Source of the DNA: Pygmaiobacter massiliensis
GTDB lineage: Bacteria; Bacillota; Clostridia; Oscillospirales; Ruminococcaceae
DNA: 64,000 bases
Reading direction: 5' to 3'
Assembly (NCBI GenBank): GCA_022778585.1
Contig: JALFTI010000006.1
Span: 28,019 to 92,018, forward strand
Shown here in pieces: positions 34,802 through 43,397 of this stretch. The number at the start of each line of letters is the position of its first letter. Within the stretch, counting starts at the first letter, position 1. Position numbers and translations under genes: made by a program. Under the pieces are notes generated by a model. The model saw only the letters and a program-made list of their open reading frames with translations, made no database searches and was not told the DNA's origin.

Positions 34802-36094
34802 TTACCCTTCGCAGGCTGCGGCCAGTGCTTGGTCGAAGTCAGCGATAATGTCCTTGATATTTTCAATGCCCACCGATACACGGATCAATTCCGGCTGGAT
34901 GCCGGCAGCAATCTGGTCCGCTTCGGAAAGCTGGCGGTGGGTAGTGGAAGACGGGTGCAGTACGCTGGTGCGGATATCACCCACATGTACGACCAAACTG
35001 GTAAGCTTCAAATGTTCAATGAACCGTGCGCCGGCTGCAAGACCTCCCTTTACCCCAAAGGTGAGCACGCCGGACTGGCCGTTTGGCAGATATTTTTGCG
35101 CCAGTTCAAAATACGGGCTGGAGGAAAGACCAGGGTAGTTTACCCAGGCAACATAGGGGCTTTGCTCCAAGTGAGAGGCAAGCGCCAGGGCATTTTCACT
35201 GTGGCGCTCCATGCGCAGGTGCAAAGTATCCAGCCCCAGATGGGTCAGGTAAGCGTTCATGGGGGCCATGGTGCAGCCAAAGTCCCGCAGCAGGTGGCTG
35301 CGCAGCTTGGCGGCAAAGGCGGCTGCGCCGAACTTTTCGGTATAAATCAGGCCGTGGTAGCTCTCGTTGGGTTCGGTCAGACCCTTAAATTTGCCCGAAG
35401 CCTTCCAGTCAAAATTGCCGCCGTCAATTACCATGCCGCCCACGCTGGTGGCGTGGCCGTCGGAATATTTTGTAGTGGAGTGGATGACAATGTTGGCGCC
35501 ATACTCCAGCGGGCGGCACAGGGCGGGGGTAGCCAGGGTGTTGTCCACCACCAGCGGCACCCCTAGTTTTTTTGCGGCCGCAGACCATTTTTCAAAGTCC
35601 AGTACCGACAAAGCGGGGTTGCCCAGTGTTTCGGCGAACAATACTTTGGTGTTGGGCTTTGCCGCAGCCAAAAGTTCATCTAAACTCACATCCGGGTTGA
35701 TGAGGGTGCAGTCGATCCCCATACCGGCAAAGGAAACGGTGAGCAGATTGTTAGAGCCGCCGTAAATGTTGGTGGAAGCCAGAATATGGTCTCCCTTTTC
35801 GCACAGGTTCAGCATGCACATTAAAGTGGCGGCCTGGCCGCTGGCGGCGCTTACTGCGGCGACGCCGCCTTCCAAAAGCGCCATTTTTTCTTCCAGTACG
35901 GCCAAGGTGGGGTTACCCAGCCGGGTATACATAAACTCGGGGCTTTCCAGGTCAAACAGGGCGGCTACATCCGCATTATTGTAGTAACGGTAGGTAGTGC
36001 TTTGCACCAGGGGCGCTTCCTGCGGCTGGCCAGATGCAGCCCGGTAGCCGCCATGTACGCAGTTTGTTTCGAACGAGTAGTGATTGGTTTGCAT
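34802..36094 (-). CDS. metY: O-acetylhomoserine sulfhydrylase
   Basis: Cys/Met metabolism PLP enzyme, 430 aa, forming homocysteine from O-acetylhomoserine and sulfide. Features are YTRLGNPT, SGQAA, the PLP lysine Lys209 in HSTTKYSDGH and SVGIENI near the C-terminus. The open frame runs on into the leader, but the ATG at 36094 has AGGAAG at the right distance and fits family N-termini. The operon metY-metA is preceded by a methionine T-box. Confidence 0.94.
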   Translation of the reverse strand: MQTNHYSFETNCVHGGYRAASGQPQEAPLVQSTTYRYYNNADVAALFDLESPEFMYTRLGNPTLAVLEEKMALLEGGVAAVSAASGQAATLMCMLNLCEKGDHILASTNIYGGSNNLLTVSFAGMGIDCTLINPDVSLDELLAAAKPNTKVLFAETLGNPALSVLDFEKWSAAAKKLGVPLVVDNTLATPALCRPLEYGANIVIHSTTKYSDGHATSVGGMVIDGGNFDWKASGKFKGLTEPNESYHGLIYTEKFGAAAFAAKLRSHLLRDFGCTMAPMNAYLTHLGLDTLHLRMERHSENALALASHLEQSPYVAWVNYPGLSSSPYFELAQKYLPNGQSGVLTFGVKGGLAAGARFIEHLKLTSLVVHVGDIRTSVLHPSSTTHRQLSEADQIAAGIQPELIRVSVGIENIKDIIADFDQALAAACEG

Positions 36095-36145
36095 AAAACT
36101 CTTCCTTTCCTGCCCGGCGGGCGTTGTGCTGTGCCAAAAAAGAAA

Positions 36146-36432
36146 ACAAAAAGCCCCCGTCCTTTCAAGGACGAGAGCAACGGCTTCGTGGTACCACCTT
36201 GTGTTCGCTGCCCCTTCACAGAAACAGCCTTTCCAAGTACGCGGGCAAAAGCCCGGTATACTCTGCCGCAATAACGGGCGGCGCCCGCCGCAGCCTGTGC
36301 GGAAAAACCGCAGTCGGTGCGAAGCTCCAAGACCATCTTCTGCTGCGCCGTGCTTGTTTCTTCCCACCTGCCGAAACTCTCTGGACTGCCGTGCGCAGCA
36401 TACTCTTCTTTTCACAGCATTTTGTTATTTGC
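36146..36432 (-). ncRNA. T-box leader, methionine-specific, upstream of metY-metA
   Basis: On the minus strand the T-box sequence AAGGTGGTACCACGAAGC is complementary to about 36183-36200. It is followed by a 12-bp terminator (CGTCCTTGAAAGGACG core, 36158-36173) and a T run. Stem I contains CCAGAGAG. In the specifier region, GAAG-ATG-GTCTTGGAG, the codon is ATG (complement of 36334-36336), so uncharged tRNA-Met would stabilise the antiterminator. This matches the methionine genes it controls. Confidence 0.9.
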
Positions 36433-36436
36433 AACC

Positions 36437-36466
36437 ATTTTAGAACAAAAAGGCGGGGGCTGTCAA
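36437..36466 (-). promoter_or_regulatory. Promoter of the metY T-box transcript
   Basis: On the minus strand TTGACA (36466-36461) and TAAAAT (36442-36437) are separated by 18 bases. Confidence 0.75.
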
Positions 36467-36490
36467 GGCCGGGCCGGCAGGGGATTTCAC

Positions 36491-36520
36491 TTGACAGAAG
36501 CCGGCTTATCATTATATAAC
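36491..36520 (+). promoter_or_regulatory. Promoter of the GntR gene
   Basis: TTGACA at 36491-36496 is followed at 18 bases by TATAAC (36515-36520). It is divergent from the metY promoter. Confidence 0.65.
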
Positions 36521-36596
36521 ATATACATATATTATTTGCAAAAATTTGCGAAAACTTGAAAAAACAAAGCGGCCGGAAGGCCAAATTTGAAACAAA

Positions 36597-36615
36597 AGTT
36601 TGGTGTGGCCAAACT
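36597..36615. promoter_or_regulatory. Inverted repeat upstream of gntR, candidate operator
   Basis: AGTTTGG (36597-36603) and CCAAACT (36609-36615) form a perfect 7-bp inverted repeat about 24 bases before the gntR ATG, a position suited to autoregulation. Confidence 0.4.
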
Positions 36616-36638
36616 GTTTTTTGGAAAGGAGCGCCGCC

Positions 36639-37325
36639 ATGAAAAATCTTCAAACCTGTTCTTTGCAGCAGCAGGTATATGAAAAAATGAAAGAACAGAT
36701 TATGGACGGAGAAATTCCGCTGGGATACCGGCTGGTGGAGAATGAACTGGCCCACCGATATAATGTGAGCCGTACCCCTGTGCGCAAGGCGATTGCTCAG
36801 TTGGCGGCGGATGGCCTGGTGGAGAGCATTCCCGGCGAGGGCCAAGTTGTGCGTTGCCCCACCTTGAGCGATATTGAAGAGATTACAGCTATTATGGTGA
36901 CCCTTTCGGATCTTTTGGTGAAACACACCATGAAAAAGCTGACCGAACAAAAGCTGACCCAAATGTACGCCATTGCAGACGAGATTGACCAGCTTTTGGC
37001 CGAAAACCGCCTGGATGAAGCCACCGCCCGCTGTGATGCTGTGCACGATGCCATTTGGGAAGCCGCGGGCATGCCCTACCTGGTAACGGTAATGGATGCA
37101 CTGCCCAAATTTTGGCGCTACAAATGTATTGGCGAAAATATTTCACAAGCCGATCACATTGCCTCTATTCTGGAACACCGCACTCTGATTGACCTGGTGC
37201 GCGATAAGGACGCGAAGGGCTACCACGACCTGTTCCAAAAGCATATGGAGGATATTAGCCGCAATTGCCAGTATGCCTACGGGAGATTATTAAAAAACAG
37301 CAAAACGGAAATTTTTAAAATTTAA
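36639..37325 (+). CDS. GntR family transcriptional regulator (FadR/FCD type)
   Basis: DNA-binding regulator, 228 aa. The N-terminal winged helix-turn-helix has the GntR signature (LAHRYNVSRTPVRKAIAQL, then GLVESIPGEG). The helical C-terminal part, with HDAIWEAAG and a late His (HMEDISR), resembles the FCD ligand-binding domain that usually senses organic acids. It precedes the SDR and glycyl-radical genes in the same direction and is the likely regulator of that cluster. The ATG at 36639 has AAAGGAG; an upstream in-frame ATG does not. Confidence 0.88.
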   Translation: MKNLQTCSLQQQVYEKMKEQIMDGEIPLGYRLVENELAHRYNVSRTPVRKAIAQLAADGLVESIPGEGQVVRCPTLSDIEEITAIMVTLSDLLVKHTMKKLTEQKLTQMYAIADEIDQLLAENRLDEATARCDAVHDAIWEAAGMPYLVTVMDALPKFWRYKCIGENISQADHIASILEHRTLIDLVRDKDAKGYHDLFQKHMEDISRNCQYAYGRLLKNSKTEIFKI

Positions 37326-37327
37326 AA

Positions 37328-37366
37328 CAAAAAAGTGCAGGGGTTTAAGCCTCTGCACTTTTTTTA
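37328..37366 (+). terminator. Terminator after gntR
   Basis: AAAAGTGCAG and CTGCACTTTT form a stem followed by T7, separating gntR from the SDR promoter. Confidence 0.85.
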
Positions 37367-37378
37367 CGAAAAAATTCC

Positions 37379-37416
37379 TTGACATCCTGAAAACCGGTGG
37401 TATGATTATTCCATAC
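37379..37416 (+). promoter_or_regulatory. Promoter of the SDR/glycyl-radical cluster with overlapping inverted repeat
   Basis: TTGACA (37379-37384) and TATGAT (37401-37406) are separated by 16 bases. GTATG (37400-37404) and CATAC (37412-37416) form an inverted repeat over the -10 box, a candidate site for the GntR protein. Confidence 0.6.
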
Positions 37417-37459
37417 TTCGTAATAATGGAGAGGGTAAAGCCCATGAAAGGAGCAGGGA

Positions 37460-38263
37460 ATGGACTTTGAGCAGATGAAGACCGAAAATTTATTTTCGGT
37501 AAAGGAAAAGGTTGTGCTGATTACCGGGGCCGGCGGCCTTGGTGAAGTATTTGCCGAAGGGTTTGCGGCCGGCGGTGCTAAGGTTGTGCTGGCAAGCCGC
37601 ACCAAAGCAAAGGCAGACGCTGTTTGTGAAAAGTTGACTTTGCATGGCGTTAAGGCCGAAAGCTATGAGCTGGATGTGGCAAAAAAAGATCAGGACTATG
37701 CCGTCTGCGAAAAGGTCGCTGCCGATTATGGGCACCTGGATGTGCTGGTACATACCGCTGCGCTGTGCAAGCTGCATCCGGTTATGGAAGATTGTGAGGA
37801 TATTTTCCGGGAAAATATGGATGTCAACCTGATGGGCAGCTTGTTTTTAAACCAGGCTGCCGGGCGCATTATGGCGCAGCAGGGCGGCGGAAGTATCATT
37901 AACATCAATACCCACAGTGCCTTTTCGGTCAATTCAAAGGACGGCTTTTCCTATGGCGTGTCAAAAGCGGCCCTTATGCAGCTGACAAAATGGTTTGCGG
38001 TAGAATTGGCCGAAAAAAATGTTACGGTAAATGGTATTGCCCCTATCTGGATTGATACCCCCATGATGGCCCGTCGGCCGAAGGACTACCTGAAAAAGGC
38101 CATTGAACAGGTGCCCATGGGCCGCATGAGCCAGGCAGAGGACTATTTGGGGCTGGCACTGTTTTTGGCAAGCCCGGCCAGCCGTTTTATCACCGGGCAA
38201 ACCTTCCTGGTGGACGGCGGGTGGGGAGTGTCCCGCCGGTTTAACTATGACCCCGAAGCCTAA
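37460..38263 (+). CDS. Short-chain dehydrogenase/reductase
   Basis: NAD(P)-dependent oxidoreductase of the classical SDR family, 267 aa. The cofactor motif is TGAGGLG (residues 22-28) and the catalytic set is Ser153, Tyr165 and Lys169 (SYGVSK). The C-terminal GQTFLVDGGWG is typical of sugar-acid and polyol dehydrogenases such as gluconate 5-dehydrogenase. Position 5' of a glycyl-radical enzyme suggests it acts on that enzyme's substrate or product. The ribosome site is AAAGGAG. Confidence 0.85.
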   Translation: MDFEQMKTENLFSVKEKVVLITGAGGLGEVFAEGFAAGGAKVVLASRTKAKADAVCEKLTLHGVKAESYELDVAKKDQDYAVCEKVAADYGHLDVLVHTAALCKLHPVMEDCEDIFRENMDVNLMGSLFLNQAAGRIMAQQGGGSIININTHSAFSVNSKDGFSYGVSKAALMQLTKWFAVELAEKNVTVNGIAPIWIDTPMMARRPKDYLKKAIEQVPMGRMSQAEDYLGLALFLASPASRFITGQTFLVDGGWGVSRRFNYDPEA

Positions 38264-38363
38264 TGGCAGCGGCAGTTGTTTAAGGCTTTTGCAGTAATTT
38301 TGCGCACAAACCGCCCGCATTGCGGGCAAAAAATAAACAAGGTGAGAAGGAGAGAATGTAGCC

Positions 38364-40727
38364 ATGATGACCGAACGCGTAGCAATGATGAAGAAACGGC
38401 TTTTGGGCACAAAACCCAGCATTTCGGCAGAGCGTATGCTTTTAGCGACCGAAGCCTACCAAAAGTATGCCGGCGAAGCGGTGCCTATCTTCCGGGCAAA
38501 GGTGTTTGCCTATGTGCTGGAACATATGAGCGTGGTAATTGGCGATGGCGAGTTGATTGTAGGCAGCCAGAATAAGCGGTTTCGGTGCGCATCTCTCTTT
38601 CCGGAATACACCGGCCAGTGGCTGACTCAGCAGATTGATGATCTGCCCAACCGACCCAACGACCCGCTGGATGTGCCCAAGGAGGACCGGGACGCCATTT
38701 TGGAATGCCTGAAATGGTGGAAGGGCAAAAGCCTGGAAGAACAGGCGGAAGAGTTTTTGCCTGAAGATGTGCAAAAGGGCCGCCGGGCCGGTATTATTTC
38801 GGTAGGCAGCCGTACCCTTTCCACTGGGCACACTACGCCCGATTATAAAAAGCTGTTTGCCAAGGGCTTTTCCGGCATGATTGCCGAGTGTGAAGAGCAT
38901 ATTGCCGAGGTGGGCGGTGGTACTCCCGAACTGCAGGAGAAGGTGGACTTTTGGACCGCTTCCATCATTTCCTGCAAGGCGGTCATCCGGTTTGCCGAGC
39001 GCTATGCGCAGCTGGCCGAGCAGATGGCCCAAACCGAGCAGGATGAAAAGCGCAAGCGGGAGCTTTTGACCATTGCCAAAAACTGCCGCAATGTGCCGGC
39101 CAATACTCCCAAAACCTTCCATGAAGCATTGCAGTTTGCCTGGTTTGTGCAGCTTTTGTTCCATGTGGAGTCGAACTCTTCCGCAAACAGCTTTGGCCGT
39201 TTTGACCAGTACATGTATCCCTATTATGAGCAGGATGTAAAGGCCGGCATCCTCACCGATGAATATGCCATTGAGTTGATTGAGTGTCTGTACATCAAGG
39301 CCACCGAACTGCTGGCCGCTCGCCCCAACGATTACAGCAAGGACTTTGCCGGCTATCCGCTGTGGCAGATTTTGCTGATTGGCGGCGTGGATGAGCGGGG
39401 CCGCGATGCCACCAATAAGGTCTCGTACCTGGTGCTGGATGCAGCGTCTGAGGTGAAATTGGCCCAGCCGGCCATTGCGCTGCGCATTCATGACGGCACC
39501 CCCGAACCGCTGTTCCGCAAGGCCTGCAAAATGGTGCAGGAAGGGCAGGCAAACCCTGCCTTCTTCAACGACAAATGCGCCATCCCAGCCGTTTTGGCAA
39601 AGGGCGGCACACTGGAAGAGGCGCGGGATTGGGTTATCATTGGCTGCATTGAGCCCCACCAGGGCGGCGGCGGTACCGACGCTTCTCCTTCGGCCGGTTA
39701 TTTGAATATGCCCAAATGCCTGGAGCTTGTTCTGCACAATGGTGTGGACCCCCGTACCGGCGAGCAGCTTGGCCCCAAAACCGGCGACCCCACCGAATTT
39801 ACCAGTACCGAAGAACTAATGGCAGCCTTAAAGGTGCAGATGCACCATTTCTGGGACCTGATCCAGAAGGGCTTCAACCGGGTGATCCCTTATCATTCCA
39901 CCCGTCTGCCGGCCATTTTTGCGTCGGATGTAATTGAAGGCTGCATTCGCAAAGGTGTCAGCGTTCAGCATGGCGGGGCAGAGCATACCTATTCCGGCAT
40001 TTTCCCGGTCGGCCCCGGTACCCTGGCCGACAGTGTGGCGGCCATTGACCAGCTGGTCTTTAAGGAGAAAGCAGTTACTATGGCCGAGCTGATCGATGCG
40101 CTGGATAAAAACTTTGAAGGTCAGGAACCGCTGCGCCAGCGGCTTTTGAACCGGGCACCCAAATTCGGCAACGATGACGCGCGGGTGGATGATATCGAAT
40201 ACGAAATTCTGCACGACAGCGCACTGTATACCCAGAAGATGGTAGATGCCCGCGGCGGCCGCTACTGCTTCTGCAACCAGGCGCAGACGGTTAGCGTAAC
40301 CCACGGCACTGTGGTGGGCGCCACCCCGGACGGCCGCCTGGCAGGCGCACCCCTTTCGGACAATTCTGGCCCGGCAATGGGACGGGATGTGAACGGGCCT
40401 ACTGCTACGGTAAACTCGGTGGGCAAAGCCTGTGACCAGTTGAATGCGTGGGACGGCACCCTGTTTAACCTGCGCTTTGACCCCCGCGGCGTAGCCGGTG
40501 AAAAAGGGTTGGATATCATTGAAGGGGTTATTAAGGAGTATTTTGCCAACGACGGGCTGCATATCCAGATTAATGTGGTGGACGACAAGACCCTGCGTGC
40601 CGCCCAGAAGGACCCGGAAAACTACCGTAACATTGTGGTGCGGGTAGCGGGTTATATGGCTTATTTTACCGAGCTGGACAAAAAGGTGCAGGACAGCATT
40701 ATTGCCCGTACTGCCCACCTGGCATAA
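38364..40727 (+). CDS. Glycyl-radical enzyme of the dehydratase/lyase type, unknown substrate
   Basis: Oxygen-sensitive radical enzyme, 787 aa. The thiyl-radical cysteine is Cys428 in IIGCIEPHQGG, with the paired base Glu430 (CxE motif). The glycyl radical site is Gly763 in VRVAGYMAYF near the C-terminus. The CxE pattern is that of diol/hydroxyproline dehydratases and C-N or C-S lyases; pyruvate formate-lyase instead has two adjacent cysteines. The neighbours (SDR, GntR, no proC, no microcompartment, no sulfite genes) do not match the known clusters for glycerol, choline, hydroxyproline or isethionate. The substrate is unknown to me. Confidence 0.88.
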   Translation: MMTERVAMMKKRLLGTKPSISAERMLLATEAYQKYAGEAVPIFRAKVFAYVLEHMSVVIGDGELIVGSQNKRFRCASLFPEYTGQWLTQQIDDLPNRPNDPLDVPKEDRDAILECLKWWKGKSLEEQAEEFLPEDVQKGRRAGIISVGSRTLSTGHTTPDYKKLFAKGFSGMIAECEEHIAEVGGGTPELQEKVDFWTASIISCKAVIRFAERYAQLAEQMAQTEQDEKRKRELLTIAKNCRNVPANTPKTFHEALQFAWFVQLLFHVESNSSANSFGRFDQYMYPYYEQDVKAGILTDEYAIELIECLYIKATELLAARPNDYSKDFAGYPLWQILLIGGVDERGRDATNKVSYLVLDAASEVKLAQPAIALRIHDGTPEPLFRKACKMVQEGQANPAFFNDKCAIPAVLAKGGTLEEARDWVIIGCIEPHQGGGGTDASPSAGYLNMPKCLELVLHNGVDPRTGEQLGPKTGDPTEFTSTEELMAALKVQMHHFWDLIQKGFNRVIPYHSTRLPAIFASDVIEGCIRKGVSVQHGGAEHTYSGIFPVGPGTLADSVAAIDQLVFKEKAVTMAELIDALDKNFEGQEPLRQRLLNRAPKFGNDDARVDDIEYEILHDSALYTQKMVDARGGRYCFCNQAQTVSVTHGTVVGATPDGRLAGAPLSDNSGPAMGRDVNGPTATVNSVGKACDQLNAWDGTLFNLRFDPRGVAGEKGLDIIEGVIKEYFANDGLHIQINVVDDKTLRAAQKDPENYRNIVVRVAGYMAYFTELDKKVQDSIIARTAHLA

Positions 40728-40777
40728 TCGTTTTAAAAGCCACAGGCTGTAAAACAGCCGCATGAACACCCCCTAAT

Positions 40778-40818
40778 TGCCGCGGCGGCGCCCCGGTGCG
40801 CCTGGCCGCGGCAGTTTT
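40778..40818 (+). terminator. Hairpin terminator between the glycyl-radical enzyme and its activase
   Basis: TGCCGCGGC (40778-40786) pairs with GCCGCGGCA (40805-40813), with more pairing inside, followed by GTTTTTG. It probably lowers activase expression relative to the enzyme. Confidence 0.75.
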
Positions 40819-40839
40819 TGTAAAAGGAGAATTGCAAGT

Positions 40840-41766
40840 ATGGACGACACGATCAAGGGTCTGGTGGGCGGTATTCAAAAATTTTCCACCGAAGATGGTC
40901 CGGGCATTCGCACCACCGTCTTTCTGAAAGGCTGTCCGCTCAACTGCAAATGGTGCCACAACCCAGAGCTAATAGGGTTTTCTCGTCAGCTGATGCGCAG
41001 CGAAAAAAAGTGTGTGGGGGATGGGGCATGCCTTGCAGTGTGTACCCGCCACGCCATTAAGCCTCGCCCGGAAGGTGGGCTTTGGGTGGACCGGCAGCTG
41101 TGCGATGACTGCCTGGCCTGCACCGAAGTGTGTTATGCCGAGGCGATGAACCCGGTGGGCAAGTATATGACGGTGGAAGAGGTTATGGCTCAGGCCCGGC
41201 AGGACAAAGGCTACTACGACAAAACCGGCGGAGGGGTTACCATTTCGGGCGGAGAGCTGCTAAGCCAGCACCGGTTTGCGGCGGCCCTGCAGGATGCATG
41301 CCTGGCCGAAGGAATAGAGGTTGTGCTGGACTCCAGCGGGTATGGTCCGTTTGAACCGTTTTTGGAGATGGCCAAAAAATGCCAGTATATTCTGTTTGAC
41401 ATGAAGCGGTTTGATGAGCCGGGACATATTGAGCTGACCGGTGTTTCAAACCAGCTTATTTTGGAAAACCTGGCAAAGCTTGCGGCCGACCCTTCGGTAA
41501 ACCCGAAAATTTGGATGCGCATGCCGCTGATTGCCGGCGTGAATGATATGCCCGAGGTAATTGATGCCACCTGTGAATTTTACCAGCGCCACCAGCTGAA
41601 AAAGGTGACATTGCTGCCCTACCACGAACTTGGCGTGCAAAAAAGCCGCAATCTGGGCTGTGACCAAACCACCTTTGCGCCGCCCAGTACCGAGCGACTG
41701 CACGAAATTCGGGACCAGTTTGCGGCTATTGGCATGCAGGTGGAAATTTTAGGCGAAGCGGAGTGA
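40840..41766 (+). CDS. Glycyl-radical enzyme activase (radical SAM)
   Basis: Generates the glycyl radical on the preceding enzyme, 308 aa. The radical SAM cluster is Cys32, Cys36 and Cys39 (GCPLNCKWCHNPE). A two-cluster ferredoxin insert follows: C58-x2-D61-x2-C64-x3-C68 and C88-x2-C91-x2-C94-x3-C98. In the first cluster the second ligand is Asp instead of Cys, a pattern known from Pyrococcus ferredoxin. Then come the GGGVTISGGE and DMKRFD motifs of the family. The ATG at 40840 has AAAAGGAG; the longer open frame begins inside the preceding hairpin. Confidence 0.92.
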   Translation: MDDTIKGLVGGIQKFSTEDGPGIRTTVFLKGCPLNCKWCHNPELIGFSRQLMRSEKKCVGDGACLAVCTRHAIKPRPEGGLWVDRQLCDDCLACTEVCYAEAMNPVGKYMTVEEVMAQARQDKGYYDKTGGGVTISGGELLSQHRFAAALQDACLAEGIEVVLDSSGYGPFEPFLEMAKKCQYILFDMKRFDEPGHIELTGVSNQLILENLAKLAADPSVNPKIWMRMPLIAGVNDMPEVIDATCEFYQRHQLKKVTLLPYHELGVQKSRNLGCDQTTFAPPSTERLHEIRDQFAAIGMQVEILGEAE

Positions 41767-41852
41767 GCTTTTGCTGTTTTGCAAAAGTAGGTTTTAAATA
41801 AAAGGCCAAGTGGTGAATACATTGCTGCAGGGCCAAATATAAAATGAACCAC

Positions 41853-41890
41853 AAAAAAGCAGGCGGAACAATAGTTCCGCCTGCTTTTTT
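41853..41890. terminator. Bidirectional terminator after the activase
   Basis: AAAAAAGCAGGCGGAAC (41853-41869) pairs perfectly over 17 bases with the arm at 41874-41890. It serves the activase and the convergent MATE gene. Confidence 0.93.
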
Positions 41891-42000
41891 GCACAGTGAT
41901 TGTTAAAAACAGGGAAGGTGGCACAACCTTGTGGTGTTTGTAAAGCCTTACCCTACAGTTTGTCTAACAGGTAAAAAAGCGAGATGCCTAGTACACTTTA

Positions 42001-43365
42001 TCAGGCAGACTGCCGCGAAGTGGTTTTAACCGAGTGCTTTTCCTGTGCGGCCTTTTTGCTCCAGAACCGACGCAGGAACGAAATGGAAAGCACTAAACAG
42101 ATTGCCTCAGACAGCGCAGGGGCAAACCAAATGCTGTCTCCGCCGAATGTGAGGGCCAGTATGAACAGGCACCCGGCCTGTAAAATTAAACCGCGCCCAG
42201 CCGACAAAATGATGGAAGCCTGGGGCCATTCCACTGCGGTCAAAAATCCGCTGATCAGGATGTTTGAACCCAAAAACGCATAACATAAAAGGTAACGGCG
42301 CAGCGCAAAAACCGAGTAGTTGGTCAGTGCGGCATTATCGGCACCCAAAAAGATGGTTGCAATGGGGCTGGCAAACAGGTAAAGCCCCGCAAGGCACAGC
42401 ACGGTGAAACCGGCAATGGTGCAAAAACCATACCGCAAAAGGGTACGGCAGCCCGCCAGGTTGCGCCGGCCCAGCTGGTAGCTTACCAGCGGCTGAGCAC
42501 CCTGGGCGACCCCCACCATCAGGTTTACTACCAGCGTGTTCACATAGGCAATGATGGTATAGCTGACAAGTCCGTCCTGACCGATCTGCTGCAGAATGGT
42601 GCGGTTAAAAAGGAAAATCATAACACCGTTGAACAGTTCGGTCATGCCGTCGGGAATGCCCAGCGGAATAAGACGGCGGTAGATCGACCAGTCCATCTTA
42701 AACCGCACCAGACGGAAGGTGGAATGTCCCCGCAAAAAGTGGCTGAAATAGATAACGCAGGTAACCAGCTGGGAGATGCCGGTGGCGACTGCGGCGCCGA
42801 AAGTACCCCAGCCCAACACAAAAATAGCAACCCAGTCCAGCACGCAGTTGGTCAAACAACCGGTGACAACCGAAATGATGGCCAGCCGTGGGTATCCGTC
42901 GGTTTTTACCAAAACTTCCAAACTGTTGGAAAGAATAAAGCAAACCGAAAACGGAGCAAGGCCCATCAGGTAATGCCGGGTGTAATCCAGAGTAACGCCC
43001 TGCGCGCCTAAAATGCGCGCAAAGGGTGTTAAAAACAAAAACGCCAGTACGCTGATTACAAGGCCGGTGCAGAGCAATAAAGCGACATTTTGCGAAAAAA
43101 GGCTGCTGGCCTTTTCCCCTTTGCCCTGGCCCAGGTAAATGGCGATAATAGTGGAAGAACCCACCGCAAAAATAACACCAATGGCGAACAGCAGATTCAT
43201 GAACGGCAGAGCCAGGTTCACTGCGCTCAGCGCGTATTCCCCAACACCATGGGAAATGAACAGTCCATCCACAATGGAATATAGGCAGAATACCAAAAGC
43301 GAAGAGATGGTAGCGGATACGAACCGCACAAAATTGTGTAAAAGAGAGTGTTTTTCCAGTTGCAT
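42001..43365 (-). CDS. MATE family efflux transporter
   Basis: Polytopic exporter, 454 aa with about 12 membrane segments, of the multidrug and toxin extrusion family (drug or metabolite efflux coupled to Na+ or H+). Typical features are the N-terminal LYSIVDGLFISHGVG, and the second-half LFNGVMIFLFN and AQGAQPLVSYQLG motifs. The substrate is unknown. A 260-base leader with predicted structure precedes it, suggesting ligand-responsive expression. The ribosome site is AAAGGA. Confidence 0.88.
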   Translation of the reverse strand: MQLEKHSLLHNFVRFVSATISSLLVFCLYSIVDGLFISHGVGEYALSAVNLALPFMNLLFAIGVIFAVGSSTIIAIYLGQGKGEKASSLFSQNVALLLCTGLVISVLAFLFLTPFARILGAQGVTLDYTRHYLMGLAPFSVCFILSNSLEVLVKTDGYPRLAIISVVTGCLTNCVLDWVAIFVLGWGTFGAAVATGISQLVTCVIYFSHFLRGHSTFRLVRFKMDWSIYRRLIPLGIPDGMTELFNGVMIFLFNRTILQQIGQDGLVSYTIIAYVNTLVVNLMVGVAQGAQPLVSYQLGRRNLAGCRTLLRYGFCTIAGFTVLCLAGLYLFASPIATIFLGADNAALTNYSVFALRRYLLCYAFLGSNILISGFLTAVEWPQASIILSAGRGLILQAGCLFILALTFGGDSIWFAPALSEAICLVLSISFLRRFWSKKAAQEKHSVKTTSRQSA

Positions 43366-43397
43366 AAAAAAATCCTTTCAGCGGTGAGACCGCCAAT

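Noticed and set aside
36183..36206. SAM riboswitch upstream of metY
   Set aside because: The leader has a clear T-box sequence and ATG specifier and lacks the SAM-I core.
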